Source: Flavobacteriales bacterium
GTDB lineage: Bacteria > Bacteroidota > Bacteroidia > NS11-12g > UBA9320
Reading direction: 5' to 3'
DNA length: 64,000 nucleotides
NCBI GenBank assembly: GCA_020635395.1
Contig: JACJZV010000001.1
Coordinates: 1,240,001-1,304,000 of the forward strand
The notes beneath the pieces were generated by a model. That model had not been told where the DNA came from. It saw nothing but the letters and a program-made list of their open reading frames with translations, and made no database searches. Numbering within the stretch: the first letter of the stretch is position 1; every line of letters begins with the position of its first letter. Of this stretch, positions 14,312 through 22,799 are shown one piece after another. The translations under genes and the position numbers were made by a program.

Positions 14312-16268
14312 ATGCTTTCATTTTTACGGAGTGTTTCAAGTTATCAGCAAATCGGATTTTTATTTTATTGTTTCCAGAAACCAAGGAAATTTTTTTAATA
14401 ATGTTTTTTTCGATAGTACCCGAATCACTATACCGAACTTCTATACCGTCATCTCTATCATTGTCGGAACCAACTAATAATTCAAGTTCGGCATCGTCAA
14501 TTTGTCTATCGGAATTGACTATCAAAATATGGTATAACTCATCATTCTCGATTTGAGCTAAAACTCTAAAACCAACTTTAACAAGAGTTTTGCTCAAAGT
14601 AGCTTCTTCTGATTTATCTCCTTTATCTTCTTTATCTCCAATATCTATTGAAGTTGTATCACCTCCTTCGCTTTCATTGTTTCCGCCAACGGTTATATTT
14701 TCCTCTCCAAATTCATTCGCTTCAATTTGGGCTTCTTCCCTAACTTCCTGCTTTTGTGATATGGTAGGCTTGATTTTTACAGGTTCATTGTCGGTAGTTT
14801 GCATCCCAGTTTCATCATCTGTAATTTTGTTACTCATTTCACCCGAAACAGTATTTGTTAGATCTCCTTCGAAATCAAACTCTTCTTCTTTTTCCAACAA
14901 ATCTTCGGGAATGGAAAGATATTCTTCCAAACCTTGAAACGCTAACTTTTTTCCAGTTTTGATTTTGGATAATGATTCAAGCGACCTGTTAACGAAATCG
15001 CTAATCTCGATCTCTGCTTTACGAGCAATTTTATGAATTTTGCCTTCATTTTTAGGATAATTTTCTTTTTTCCACTCATTATGTGCAGGGTTTTCCATCA
15101 AACGGAGAATTTCATTTCCTTGCTCATTATCACAAATAAATACAGCCGAATAACCGTTTATTTTTCTTCGAGTTTGTTTGTAAACTACCATTTTCGGTTT
15201 TCGGAAATAGGAGGTTCGATTTGGCAACCCCTTTTCCAAATAAACATAAAGTTTCACAGCACCAACCGTACTTAATTTTTCTTCAAAAAGATGAAACTGG
15301 TCGGTTGATTTGGCGTATTTTACAGACTTTAAATAAGATTTCGGATTCCAGCTTTCTATTTCGTTTGCATTACCACTTTCAAATCCGTCAGATGAAAAAT
15401 AATCGTCAATAATCTGCTCTAAATTATCTTTAGCAATTATAACATCATCTACTTGCACAATTAATTTATTGTCGTGAATTGCTAACCAAAAATTATTGAG
15501 AACGGATTTAATCATAAATCTTTTTCGTTTTGGCTCATCCCATAAACCAATTATGTTCACGTCTGTTCCAGCTTCAGTTCTTTTGAAAAATTCAGGGATA
15601 TTATCTTCTGACTGTATGGGCTCCCCATTATTGTTATCATAATAACCGTAAGCCGTCAACTTTTCGTTATTGCCATTTTTGTGAGTGGTTAAAATGGTTG
15701 AACCTTCAAAAAAGAAGTCATTTGAAGTGGTTTGAGTTGAAACAATTAGCGTCTTTATGGGAGAAAGCGTATAATAAGCTCCTTTTCCAAAACCGAACGA
15801 ACCACCTGAACCTTGACTTTTTGCACTAACACCACCAGCTCTTAAAAAAGCATAGAAAGGAGACTTGGTGTTATTTTCATCATACCGCATTCCGATTGTA
15901 TTGTAATCTGAAATTTTCAAACAAGACAGATTTAATCTTTTCTTTTCTTCCACATCTCCATTGAGGTAAAACAACATATCTTTAAACAATCTCTCTGCAT
16001 TATCATTATCGTGATAATAGGACTGACATTGTTCTATACTTTTCTTTATCTCAAAAAGATTAGGATAGTCATTTCGGTTCAAATCAAAAAATGTAAAATT
16101 AACCTTAACAGGCTTATTTTCATCATCAACAGCATCTAAAGAATTTTGAATAGCTTCTCTTACGATGGAATAGTATGGTTGCCCTTTAAATTTCTCGTCA
16201 ACAGGGTCGTTCGGCCCGACATCGCGACCGCCTTCAGATTTAAAATGCCATTTGCAATTTTTCTCCAT
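14298..16268 (-). CDS. GHKL (MutL/Hsp90-type) ATPase of putative defence operon
   Basis: 656 residues. The N-terminal GHKL nucleotide-binding fold is complete: N-box IVREAIQNSLDAV (E38, N42, D45), G1-box SDYNTIGM (D121, N123, G126), and G2/lid GSGGSFGFGKGAYYT (153-167). Residues about 180-450 resemble the transducer-type region following GHKL domains. An acidic low-complexity linker (about 465-565, rich in Glu, Asp, Thr, Gly) precedes a C-terminal beta domain. Known GHKL proteins in defence (MutL-like in MZA-type loci, MORC-like, Hsp90-like) act as ATP-gated clamps. Here the neighbour genes, not the sequence, suggest defence. The gene starts 10 bp after the small 75-residue gene. Confidence 0.85.
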   Translation of the reverse strand: MEKNCKWHFKSEGGRDVGPNDPVDEKFKGQPYYSIVREAIQNSLDAVDDENKPVKVNFTFFDLNRNDYPNLFEIKKSIEQCQSYYHDNDNAERLFKDMLFYLNGDVEEKKRLNLSCLKISDYNTIGMRYDENNTKSPFYAFLRAGGVSAKSQGSGGSFGFGKGAYYTLSPIKTLIVSTQTTSNDFFFEGSTILTTHKNGNNEKLTAYGYYDNNNGEPIQSEDNIPEFFKRTEAGTDVNIIGLWDEPKRKRFMIKSVLNNFWLAIHDNKLIVQVDDVIIAKDNLEQIIDDYFSSDGFESGNANEIESWNPKSYLKSVKYAKSTDQFHLFEEKLSTVGAVKLYVYLEKGLPNRTSYFRKPKMVVYKQTRRKINGYSAVFICDNEQGNEILRLMENPAHNEWKKENYPKNEGKIHKIARKAEIEISDFVNRSLESLSKIKTGKKLAFQGLEEYLSIPEDLLEKEEEFDFEGDLTNTVSGEMSNKITDDETGMQTTDNEPVKIKPTISQKQEVREEAQIEANEFGEENITVGGNNESEGGDTTSIDIGDKEDKGDKSEEATLSKTLVKVGFRVLAQIENDELYHILIVNSDRQIDDAELELLVGSDNDRDDGIEVRYSDSGTIEKNIIKKISLVSGNNKIKIRFADNLKHSVKMKAYEIQ

Positions 16269-16278
16269 AGTGATAACT

Positions 16279-16506
16279 TTAAAAAGAAAATCCGCCTTTA
16301 TTGGTTTTGTTTAATTCCTTATCATATAATATTCTTGTCTCTTTTAATGTTCGGTTGATTTCTTTAAACATCAACTCTACATCTTTTTCAGAGTATTCGT
16401 AATTGTTTTTGTTGGCACAATTACCAAGCAAATTCAGATAATCTATAACTTTTTGCACCCTGTTGGACGCTACTTTCTCAAATCTTTCTCTACGCTTTGA
16501 AGTCAT
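16279..16506 (-). CDS. Small helical protein, first gene of putative defence operon
   Basis: 75 residues, basic at the N-terminus (MTSKRRERFEKVASNRVQKV), then LLGNCANKNNYEYSEKDVELMFKEI, predicted as three helices. To my recollection small proteins with the core RFEKVASNRV...LLGNCSNKNNYEY recur next to ATPases in accessory loci of Firmicutes and Bacteroidota, sometimes as N-terminal parts of longer proteins, but no function is established. It could be a DNA-binding or assembly subunit. It is the first cistron behind the promoter/operator region at 16537-16602, with the ATPase gene 10 bp downstream. Confidence 0.7.
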   Translation of the reverse strand: MTSKRRERFEKVASNRVQKVIDYLNLLGNCANKNNYEYSEKDVELMFKEINRTLKETRILYDKELNKTNKGGFSF

Positions 16507-16536
16507 TCCGTTAATGTTATACGTAATTTAATTCGA

Positions 16537-16602
16537 CAAATATAATGTACATTATTTTATTATGCAAATATTTTTATTATATTTTTCAAATATAGGGTAC
16601 AT
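16537..16602 (-). promoter_or_regulatory. Promoter of the defence operon with two operator-like direct repeats
   Basis: On the minus strand ATGTACATTATATTTG (16552-16537) and ATGTACCCTATATTTG (16602-16587) are 14/16 identical and 50 bp apart. Each contains TATATTTG, a match to the Bacteroidota -7 box TAnnTTTG. The proximal one has TTTG 20 bp upstream as a -33 element and lies about 30 bp before the ATG at 16506. The ATGTAC part is itself centred in a palindrome TAATGTACATTA. The region also separates the operon from the divergent methyltransferase, so a regulator binding here could control both. Confidence 0.5.
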
Positions 16603-16685
16603 TTTAAGTATAAATGTAGTTTTTAGGAGCAAGAATATTCTGGAAAATTGGTTAATTTGCACTAAATAATTTGAGAGAATTTTAA

Positions 16686-17744
16686 ATGCAAAATGGAAAA
16701 ATCAAAGCAGTGGATTTTTTTTGTTCTGGAGGTGGAATGAGCTTTGGAATGCAACAAGCAGGAATACAAGTTATTGCTGGAATTGATTTTGACGAAAGTT
16801 GTAAAGAAACTTACGAATCTAACATAAGGGGAGCTGAATTTATACACGCAGATGTCTTTGAATTGAAGGAAGAAGAATTAGAAAATAAACTCACTCTCAA
16901 AAAAAATGATGATCAACTAGTCCTTATCGGCTGTAGTCCTTGTCAATTTTGGAGCATTATAAATACGGACAAGACAAAATCGTCCAAGTCCAAAAACCTT
17001 TTAGTTGAATTTTCACGCTTTGTCAAACATTTTAGACCTGGATATGTCGTTGTTGAAAATGTTCCAGGTATTTTTAGAAAAAAAGAAGAAAGTGGACTAA
17101 ATGAATTTATTGAGTGGTTGGAAACAAATGGTTACAAAAAGCCTCATTTCAAAATTCACAATGTAAACGACTACGGTGTTCCGCAGAATAGAAAACGATT
17201 TACTTTGATAGCCACACGTTTATCCGAAGATGAAATAAAGCCACTCGAATTTGAAGGAGAAAAGCGTACAGTGAGAGATGTACTAGGAGAGGGAAACGGG
17301 TTTCCGAAGATTGAAGCTGGACACATCGACAAAACAAATTTTCGTCATAGTGTTTCAAATATTAGTGACCTCAATAAAAAACGTTTGAAAAAAGTAGAAC
17401 AAAATGGAGGTAATAGGTTTGGTTTTGCGGATGACCCAGAGTTGCAGTTGGAATGCTTCTTAGGTAGAGATAATTCGTTTAAAGATACTTTTGGCCGTTT
17501 GTGGTGGGACAGACCTTCGCCGACGATTACAACCAAGTTCTTTAGTATTTCCAACGGGCGATTTGTTCATCCTGAAGAAGATAGAGCTTTGTCAATCAGG
17601 GAGGGGGCAACCCTACAGTCTTTTCCGAAAGATTATATTTTTGAAACAAAGAGTATTGAGAAGGCCGCCCGAATGATTGGTAATGCAGTCCCCCCTAAAT
17701 ATGCAGAAGCTATTGGTAGAGCTATTATAGAAAGTTGTAAATAG
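16686..17744 (+). CDS. DNA cytosine-C5 methyltransferase
   Basis: 352 residues with the ordered C5-methyltransferase motifs: I (FFCSGGGMSFG, 11-21, SAM binding), IV (GCSPCQ with catalytic Cys86), VI (VENVPG, Glu124), VIII (PQNRKRF, about 166-172), IX (REGATLQSFP) and X (GNAVPP). Motif VII and a variable target-recognition region of about 90 residues lie between VIII and IX; the recognised sequence cannot be inferred. In a restriction-modification setting it would protect self DNA. The ATG at 16686 starts 180 bp from the divergent defence operon. The YhcG-type gene begins 6 bp downstream. Confidence 0.93.
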   Translation: MQNGKIKAVDFFCSGGGMSFGMQQAGIQVIAGIDFDESCKETYESNIRGAEFIHADVFELKEEELENKLTLKKNDDQLVLIGCSPCQFWSIINTDKTKSSKSKNLLVEFSRFVKHFRPGYVVVENVPGIFRKKEESGLNEFIEWLETNGYKKPHFKIHNVNDYGVPQNRKRFTLIATRLSEDEIKPLEFEGEKRTVRDVLGEGNGFPKIEAGHIDKTNFRHSVSNISDLNKKRLKKVEQNGGNRFGFADDPELQLECFLGRDNSFKDTFGRLWWDRPSPTITTKFFSISNGRFVHPEEDRALSIREGATLQSFPKDYIFETKSIEKAARMIGNAVPPKYAEAIGRAIIESCK

Positions 17745-17750
17745 AGTTTT

Positions 17751-18787
17751 TTGACACGCAAACCTTCAAACACAAAATTCTTTTCTCAAATTGTTGATGT
17801 ATTACAATCGGCAAGGAGCAAAGTTGTGCAAACTGTTAATCAAACAATGGTTCTCACTTATTTTGAAATTGGGAGAATGATTGTGGAAGAAGAGCAGGAT
17901 GGAAAAGAAAGGGCTGACTACGGAAAACAAATCTTAAAAGAGCTTTCTGATGTCTTGACTAAAGAATTTGGCAAAGGTTTTTCGGTTGATAACCTTGAAA
18001 ATATGAGACGGTTTTATGTTGTTTATGGAAAATCCGAAACACTGTCTCGGATTTCTGAAAATACCATTTCCGAAACATCGTCTCGGAAATTTGATTTAAG
18101 TTGGTCTCACTATCTGAAACTAATGCGAATTGATGATGAAAATGAACGGAAATTCTATGAAATTGAATCTTTTAAAAACAATTGGAGCGTAAGGGAATTG
18201 GAACGTCAATTTGATTCAGCACTTTACACACGACTTGTTTTAAGCAGAGACAAAGACAAGGTAAAAGAGCTATCCGAAAAAGGGTTGGTGCTTGAAAAAC
18301 AAAAGATGCGATTAAAGACCCTTACATTCTTGAATTTATCGGGCTTCCAGAACATACGTCTTATTCGGAAAACGACCTCGAACAAGAGTTGATAGATAAA
18401 CTTGAGCACTTTTTATTGGAACTTGGCAGCGGATTCACATTTGTTTCCAGACAAAAACGTATTTCCTTTGATGATAAACATTTTAGAATTGACCTAGTTT
18501 TTTACAACCGAATATTAAAGTGCTTTGTACTGATTGACCTGAAAATTGGAGAAATCAAACATCAAGACCTTGGACAAATGCAGATGTACGTAAACTACTA
18601 TGACCGAGAAATCCGACTAGAAGATGAAAACAAAACCATCGGAATAGTATTGTGTAAAGACAAGAACCAGTCTGTTGTAGAATACACTTTGCCAGAAAAT
18701 AATGAACAAATTTTTGCCAGTAAATATCAGACCGTTTTGCCAAGCAAAGAAGAATTTAAATTATTAATAAACGGTAAACGGCAATAG
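17751..18787 (+). pseudogene. YhcG/DUF1016-family PD-(D/E)XK nuclease, split by a one-base deletion
   Basis: The first frame (17751-18392, TTG start) gives the DUF1016 N-terminal helical domain: SARSKVVQTVNQTMVLTYFEIGRMIVE, YGKQILKELS, FSVDNLENMRRFY, LSWSHYLKLMRI. After LEKQK near 18300 the homology continues in another frame (DAIKDPYILEFIGLPEHTSY), which reaches 18787 and holds the nuclease core RIDLVFYN...FVLIDLK (Asp...Asp-x-Lys). The change of frame is a one-nucleotide deletion at or near GAAAAACAAAAGATG (18293-18307). Either the gene is inactive, or slippage or a sequencing error is involved. YhcG proteins are often associated with restriction-modification and mobile DNA, which suits the adjacent methyltransferase. 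Confidence 0.8.
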
Positions 18788-18805
18788 TGCATAGCCTTTT
18801 GATTT

Positions 18806-20698
18806 TTACCCACCCAAAATCTCCTTCAATCTTGCTTCTGAAATATCGGCAGTTTGTTGGTCAATTTTGTGCCGAGCCTCTGGGCTAAGATACCAGCCAA
18901 GCGGAATGTTTTCGCTGTCATCGCGTTTTAGGTTTAAAAGATACAGTGCATCACCATTGGCTTCTATTAAGGCTCTTCCATTTTCAATCACCTCGTCGCT
19001 ATTGTTTCCCCAAATATGGGTAAATGTAATGGCAGGAGAAAGCGATTCGGCCATGCCCACCAACGGTTTGTCCGTTTTAAATGCCTTGGTGTTGCGAATG
19101 GCGACAAACCTAAATTTAACGTTCAAATGCTGCCTTTTGCATATTTCCCGTAGATTTTGATACACGTTGAGCATGGTTTGCAAACCGAGATTTTCATAAT
19201 ATCCGCCATCCACCAAATTGCCCCAAGAGTTGCCGTTTTTATCTTGTATCAATGCCGGGGGTGTAATAAACGGAAACCTTGAACTAATGCCAATGGCGGT
19301 GCTTGTGGGTATGTCGGTTTGTGTAATGTCAAACAAATCAATGATATGCGATTTATTTAAATCATTTAGTCGAACATTGGTTATTATGGCTCTATTTCCT
19401 GTTTCTACGTGCGTTGCGTTTAGCACCAATAGGGGAGAATGGTGGTTTGCAAAATTCTTTAAGAAGCCACTTTGCCACGTTTCAGGCTGGGCAATTCCGT
19501 CTTCAAACGATTTTTCTAACACTCTCGATCTGTCCAACTTTTTGATGGGAAATGGAATAAATTTTTGAATTAAATCACTGAAAATGAGAGCAGAAGTGAC
19601 TGGAGCCAGTAAATCTTTGTTAAACACCCCCCGATTTTTTTTGCTTTTTGAATTGGTGGCTTGATAAACCGACCCAAGAGAGCCTCCCGAAACAGCACTA
19701 AAGGCATAAGTGTTTTCTTTAAATTGAGGGTTGTAGTCGGCAAGCTTGTTTAAAACCGAATTGGTCCAATAGGCAGATCGAAGTCCGCCACCTTCGGCCA
19801 TTATTAAATAAACGGTTGTGGTATCACTTTTATTTAGTCGTGGGGTTAGCCATTGGGTAAAATGTGTTTCTAAATCAGGGCGGTTTATTGAAGAATTTTT
19901 GATGGTTCGGATAGCGTGGTTGTTGTTGAAAAAGCTAAAAACTAAAGTCATCAAAACCAAGCTGAATGCAATCGGAAATTTGATGATTTTCTGAATAAAA
20001 TCTATGATGGTGGCCACTATAAGCCAGCAACCAAAACCGAGTAAAACGATGGTGGCCGAGCCCAGGTATTGAGGCAACTCTACTGGATTTTGCATTAAGG
20101 CAAAAACCAAAATGGCCATTAAGCATACCCGAAACAGCACCCACGATTTTTGTTTATTCCAAATAAACGATGCCGGATAGGTTCCGTTTTTTATGGGGAT
20201 ATAATCCGGTACGAAAAACTCAAAAAAGGGTTTTTTGCCGCGTATCCAAACAATAATTTGCTTTCTCAAATGTAAAAAAACAAACAGGGCTAATGCAGAA
20301 AACAAAAGCAACACGATAAGTCCGGTCATTTCCTTTCCTGCTCTATAAATGGCTAACGACAAAATTAAATAGGGAAAAATGGCTAACAATCGAGGTATTA
20401 AAACCTGTGCTTGTAGGGCATATCCAGGCTGTAATTGCCAAAAATTAAAGTAGGAGAAATGAAGTGTTACCCTTGCTGACCGAAAGCTTTGCCAAGCCCA
20501 CCAGCTTACCGCCAAATAAACAAACCAAGTCTGTCGAACAACAGTCGAATTGCCCGACAACGAAAGTGTTTTTATTATATCCTGCCCCTGATCAAAAACA
20601 ACGGTGGCAAAAAAACCGATGACCAAAAAGAACAGCACAAACCAACAGGTTTTTAAAACCAAATAGTAGTTGAAAATTAGCCGTAATATCTTTTTCAA
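18806..20698 (-). CDS. Membrane-anchored patatin-like phospholipase
   Basis: 630 residues. The first 260 hold about seven hydrophobic helices; the rest is a patatin domain. Its oxyanion motif is EGGGLRSAYW (about 303-312), the nucleophile Ser lies in AFSAVSGGSLGS (G-x-S-x-G), and the dyad Asp is in LVDGGYYENLG (about 495-505). Patatins are Ser-Asp acyl hydrolases acting on phospholipids or other lipid esters. Fusion of the enzyme to a multi-spanning N-terminus is seen in some Bacteroidota and places catalysis at the membrane. It borders the defence-like island on its right side and shows no sign of belonging to it. Confidence 0.85.
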   Translation of the reverse strand: MKKILRLIFNYYLVLKTCWFVLFFLVIGFFATVVFDQGQDIIKTLSLSGNSTVVRQTWFVYLAVSWWAWQSFRSARVTLHFSYFNFWQLQPGYALQAQVLIPRLLAIFPYLILSLAIYRAGKEMTGLIVLLLFSALALFVFLHLRKQIIVWIRGKKPFFEFFVPDYIPIKNGTYPASFIWNKQKSWVLFRVCLMAILVFALMQNPVELPQYLGSATIVLLGFGCWLIVATIIDFIQKIIKFPIAFSLVLMTLVFSFFNNNHAIRTIKNSSINRPDLETHFTQWLTPRLNKSDTTTVYLIMAEGGGLRSAYWTNSVLNKLADYNPQFKENTYAFSAVSGGSLGSVYQATNSKSKKNRGVFNKDLLAPVTSALIFSDLIQKFIPFPIKKLDRSRVLEKSFEDGIAQPETWQSGFLKNFANHHSPLLVLNATHVETGNRAIITNVRLNDLNKSHIIDLFDITQTDIPTSTAIGISSRFPFITPPALIQDKNGNSWGNLVDGGYYENLGLQTMLNVYQNLREICKRQHLNVKFRFVAIRNTKAFKTDKPLVGMAESLSPAITFTHIWGNNSDEVIENGRALIEANGDALYLLNLKRDDSENIPLGWYLSPEARHKIDQQTADISEARLKEILGG

Positions 20699-21060
20699 AT
20701 CAATACAAAAATAATCCGAAAGATAGCAAACTATCCTCTCAAAATCAACTCATTAACCGTCAGATTATTGTCTTAAATACTTTTGAAATTTAATCTGTTC
20801 CAGTGTCAAAAGACTAAAATAAAGCGAAAAAAGTCAGAGATTCATTGTGTGTTTTTAATCACCGCCTACTTCTTATATTAGGGCTTGCCAGCCCTATAAA
20901 CTGGCTTTACTTTTTTTCTTAGTCAAAAAAAGTAAACAAAAAAGACAAGCCAAAAAGTGAGGCTACGAACCAATTACGTTCACTTTAGGCTAAATCAAAA
21001 GTCTTCTGTATCTATAAGATTTTTCTTTTTCGAGATATGGTTGAAGACAGGAATTGTGTG
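20699..21060. other. Intergenic region with AT-rich inverted repeat
   Basis: About 360 bp without a gene. It contains a small hairpin GGGCT-TGCC-AGCCC (20881-20894) and a perfect 12-bp inverted repeat TTTACTTTTTTT / AAAAAAAGTAAA (20906-20917 and 20925-20936). The latter may act as a bidirectional terminator, or be one copy of a dispersed repeat of the kind frequent between Bacteroidota genes. Nothing else was recognised. Confidence 0.4.
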
Positions 21061-21990
21061 CTAATAAACCAACTTTATTTTATCCAAAACCCCGTCAAGT
21101 TCTTTTTTGGGTTTAAATAGTGTTGAATTTACCGTTGCCGTCAAAATGCCATCTTTCGTATTGGACGTGGTGGTAAGATTTGAGCGATAACTAATGTTGA
21201 GCAAGTGTCGTTTTTTATATCGATAGGTCAAGCCGAAATCATATCCTGTTTGGCTGTTCAAATCTTCATATTGTCCTGTTATGCCTAAATTTTTATAAGT
21301 CAGATTTAACCCTAAACTCGAAAAAACATCGCTGCCTTGTTGAGCATAAATGGCTGTGGGGGCGGCCATCAATTTTCCAAGTTTAAAAAACCCCATCAAT
21401 TGAGCGTTCATTTCTATTTTTGATTTTAGACTTTGGGAGTTTTGAAGGTTTATATCAGGCTGGTTTAGGTGATTTACATTAAATCCCAATACCAAATTTT
21501 TCCATAAAAGAGCCGTTCCTATGCCCAAATCAAACACTTCTTGTTGTGTGCTGAAGTCTTTAATGTTTAATGAATCGACATGATATTCAAATCCGTTAAA
21601 GTCTTTAAACGAAAAATTTACCTCATTGCCGCGATGAAAAAGGCGAATTTGATAATTGACATTGGCTGCTAATTTCAAATTCAGGTTGTTTTTTAGTTCA
21701 ATATTTCGGGCATATTGGGCGTTAAACGACTTTCGCTGAATGTGGTCAATGCCGTCAAAAGTGGCATAAACACCAAAGTGGTTCGATGATTTGAAAAGCC
21801 TTGTTTCAAAACCCAAATCAGTGGTAGCTGATTGGTTGTACATAAACCGTAGCCTATTTAAAACCCCTGTAAATGCTGGATTTAATTTGTTTAACTCCGG
21901 AAGTTCTTTGTTGTTTATTAAATCAAAATTTTGTGCAAAAAGACTGGAGGCAACAACTAAAAAATAGGCAATAAGCGTTAATTTTCTCAT
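21061..21990 (-). CDS. PorP/SprF family type IX secretion system membrane protein
   Basis: 309 residues with a Sec signal (MRKLTLIAYFLVVASSLFAQ). The mature N-terminus FDLINNKELPELNKLNPAFTG is the characteristic PorP/SprF opening (NP-A-F-T/A-G), followed by repeating amphipathic strands forming an outer-membrane barrel (LGFNVNHLNQPDINL, LGLNLTYKNLGITGQYED). PorP/SprF proteins work with the T9SS core in gliding or in attaching specific cargo. It is not next to gldK-N genes, so it is likely a cargo-specific accessory copy. The T9SS cargoes in this window are 6.5 kb or more away. Confidence 0.88.
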   Translation of the reverse strand: MRKLTLIAYFLVVASSLFAQNFDLINNKELPELNKLNPAFTGVLNRLRFMYNQSATTDLGFETRLFKSSNHFGVYATFDGIDHIQRKSFNAQYARNIELKNNLNLKLAANVNYQIRLFHRGNEVNFSFKDFNGFEYHVDSLNIKDFSTQQEVFDLGIGTALLWKNLVLGFNVNHLNQPDINLQNSQSLKSKIEMNAQLMGFFKLGKLMAAPTAIYAQQGSDVFSSLGLNLTYKNLGITGQYEDLNSQTGYDFGLTYRYKKRHLLNISYRSNLTTTSNTKDGILTATVNSTLFKPKKELDGVLDKIKLVY

Positions 21991-22147
21991 CTCAAAATAT
22001 TTACGTGTTCAAAAATAGGCAGAATGATTTTGCTAATGGAATCAAAAATTAGACCGTAAAGAAAACTGAGCTCTCATTTACCGAAATTACAAAAACAAAC
22101 ATTTTCATATTTACCAAAAATTGGTAACTTTGACTAAAGTTTTAAAA

Positions 22148-22402
22148 ATGAAAAATACATCAATATCTCTCGGTAGTTATTTCGACCAGTTTGTGAGTAA
22201 ACAAGTTTCAGCCGGGCGTTATAAAAATGTTAGCGAAGTTATTCGTGCCGGACTTCGACTTTTGGAGGATGAGGAAAGTAGAGCTGCCACTTTAAGAAAT
22301 GCCATCCAGCAAGGTATTGACAGTGGTATAGCTCACGACTTTGATCCTCAAAAACATCTTGCCAAACTAAAAGCCCAAAATAGAAAAGATGGCAAAATAT
22401 AA
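22148..22402 (+). CDS. parD: ParD-family antitoxin
   Basis: 84 residues from ATG 22148 (MKNTSISLGSYFDQFV); a TTG nine codons upstream is less likely. The ribbon-helix-helix fold is evident: short N-terminal strand (TSISL), helix (YFDQFVSKQVSAG), and helix RYKNVSEVIRAGLRLLEDEE, the diagnostic ParD segment. An unstructured toxin-binding tail follows (IDSGIAHDFDPQKH). It represses its own operon and neutralises the adjacent ParE by wrapping it. The stop overlaps the toxin start by 14 bp. Confidence 0.92.
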   Translation: MKNTSISLGSYFDQFVSKQVSAGRYKNVSEVIRAGLRLLEDEESRAATLRNAIQQGIDSGIAHDFDPQKHLAKLKAQNRKDGKI

Positions 22403-22688
22403 ACTGACAAAAAAAGCAGTCGAAGATTTAACTGAAATATGGGATTATACTTTTGACGAGTGGTCTGAGAAACAAGCCGACATATATTATCAATTGTTTC
22501 TTGAAAATTTCCAGCACATTGCGGACGACCCCAACATTGGGAAAAAATACGATGTAATAGAGGATAATCTTATGGGATTGCGGGTAAGTCGACACATTAT
22601 ATTTTATCGAAGATTGAATGACAAAACCATTGAAATAACGAGGATTTTGCATGGACGAATGGATTTGAAAAATAGAATGGAGGAATGA
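22389..22688 (+). CDS. parE: ParE/RelE-superfamily toxin
   Basis: 99 residues with the ParE/RelE fold: KYKLTKKAVEDLTEIWDYT (helix 1), WSEKQADIYYQLFLENFQHIADDP, GKKYDVI, then GLRVSRHIIFYRRLNDKTIEITRILHGRMD with the R..HIIFYR...I.I.RILHGRMD strand pattern typical of ParE. ParE toxins inhibit DNA gyrase rather than cutting mRNA. It overlaps parD by 14 bp in a standard antitoxin-first operon of a probable genome-stabilising module. Confidence 0.92.
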   Translation: MAKYKLTKKAVEDLTEIWDYTFDEWSEKQADIYYQLFLENFQHIADDPNIGKKYDVIEDNLMGLRVSRHIIFYRRLNDKTIEITRILHGRMDLKNRMEE

Positions 22689-22799
22689 GCTATGTAATAG
22701 TTGAGACTTTAAAAAGTCGAATTTTTTAAATCATTTAAAACCATTGGTTCAATATGCAAAAAAAAAACGAACTGTAAAAAATCAAAGTGAACCTTATTT

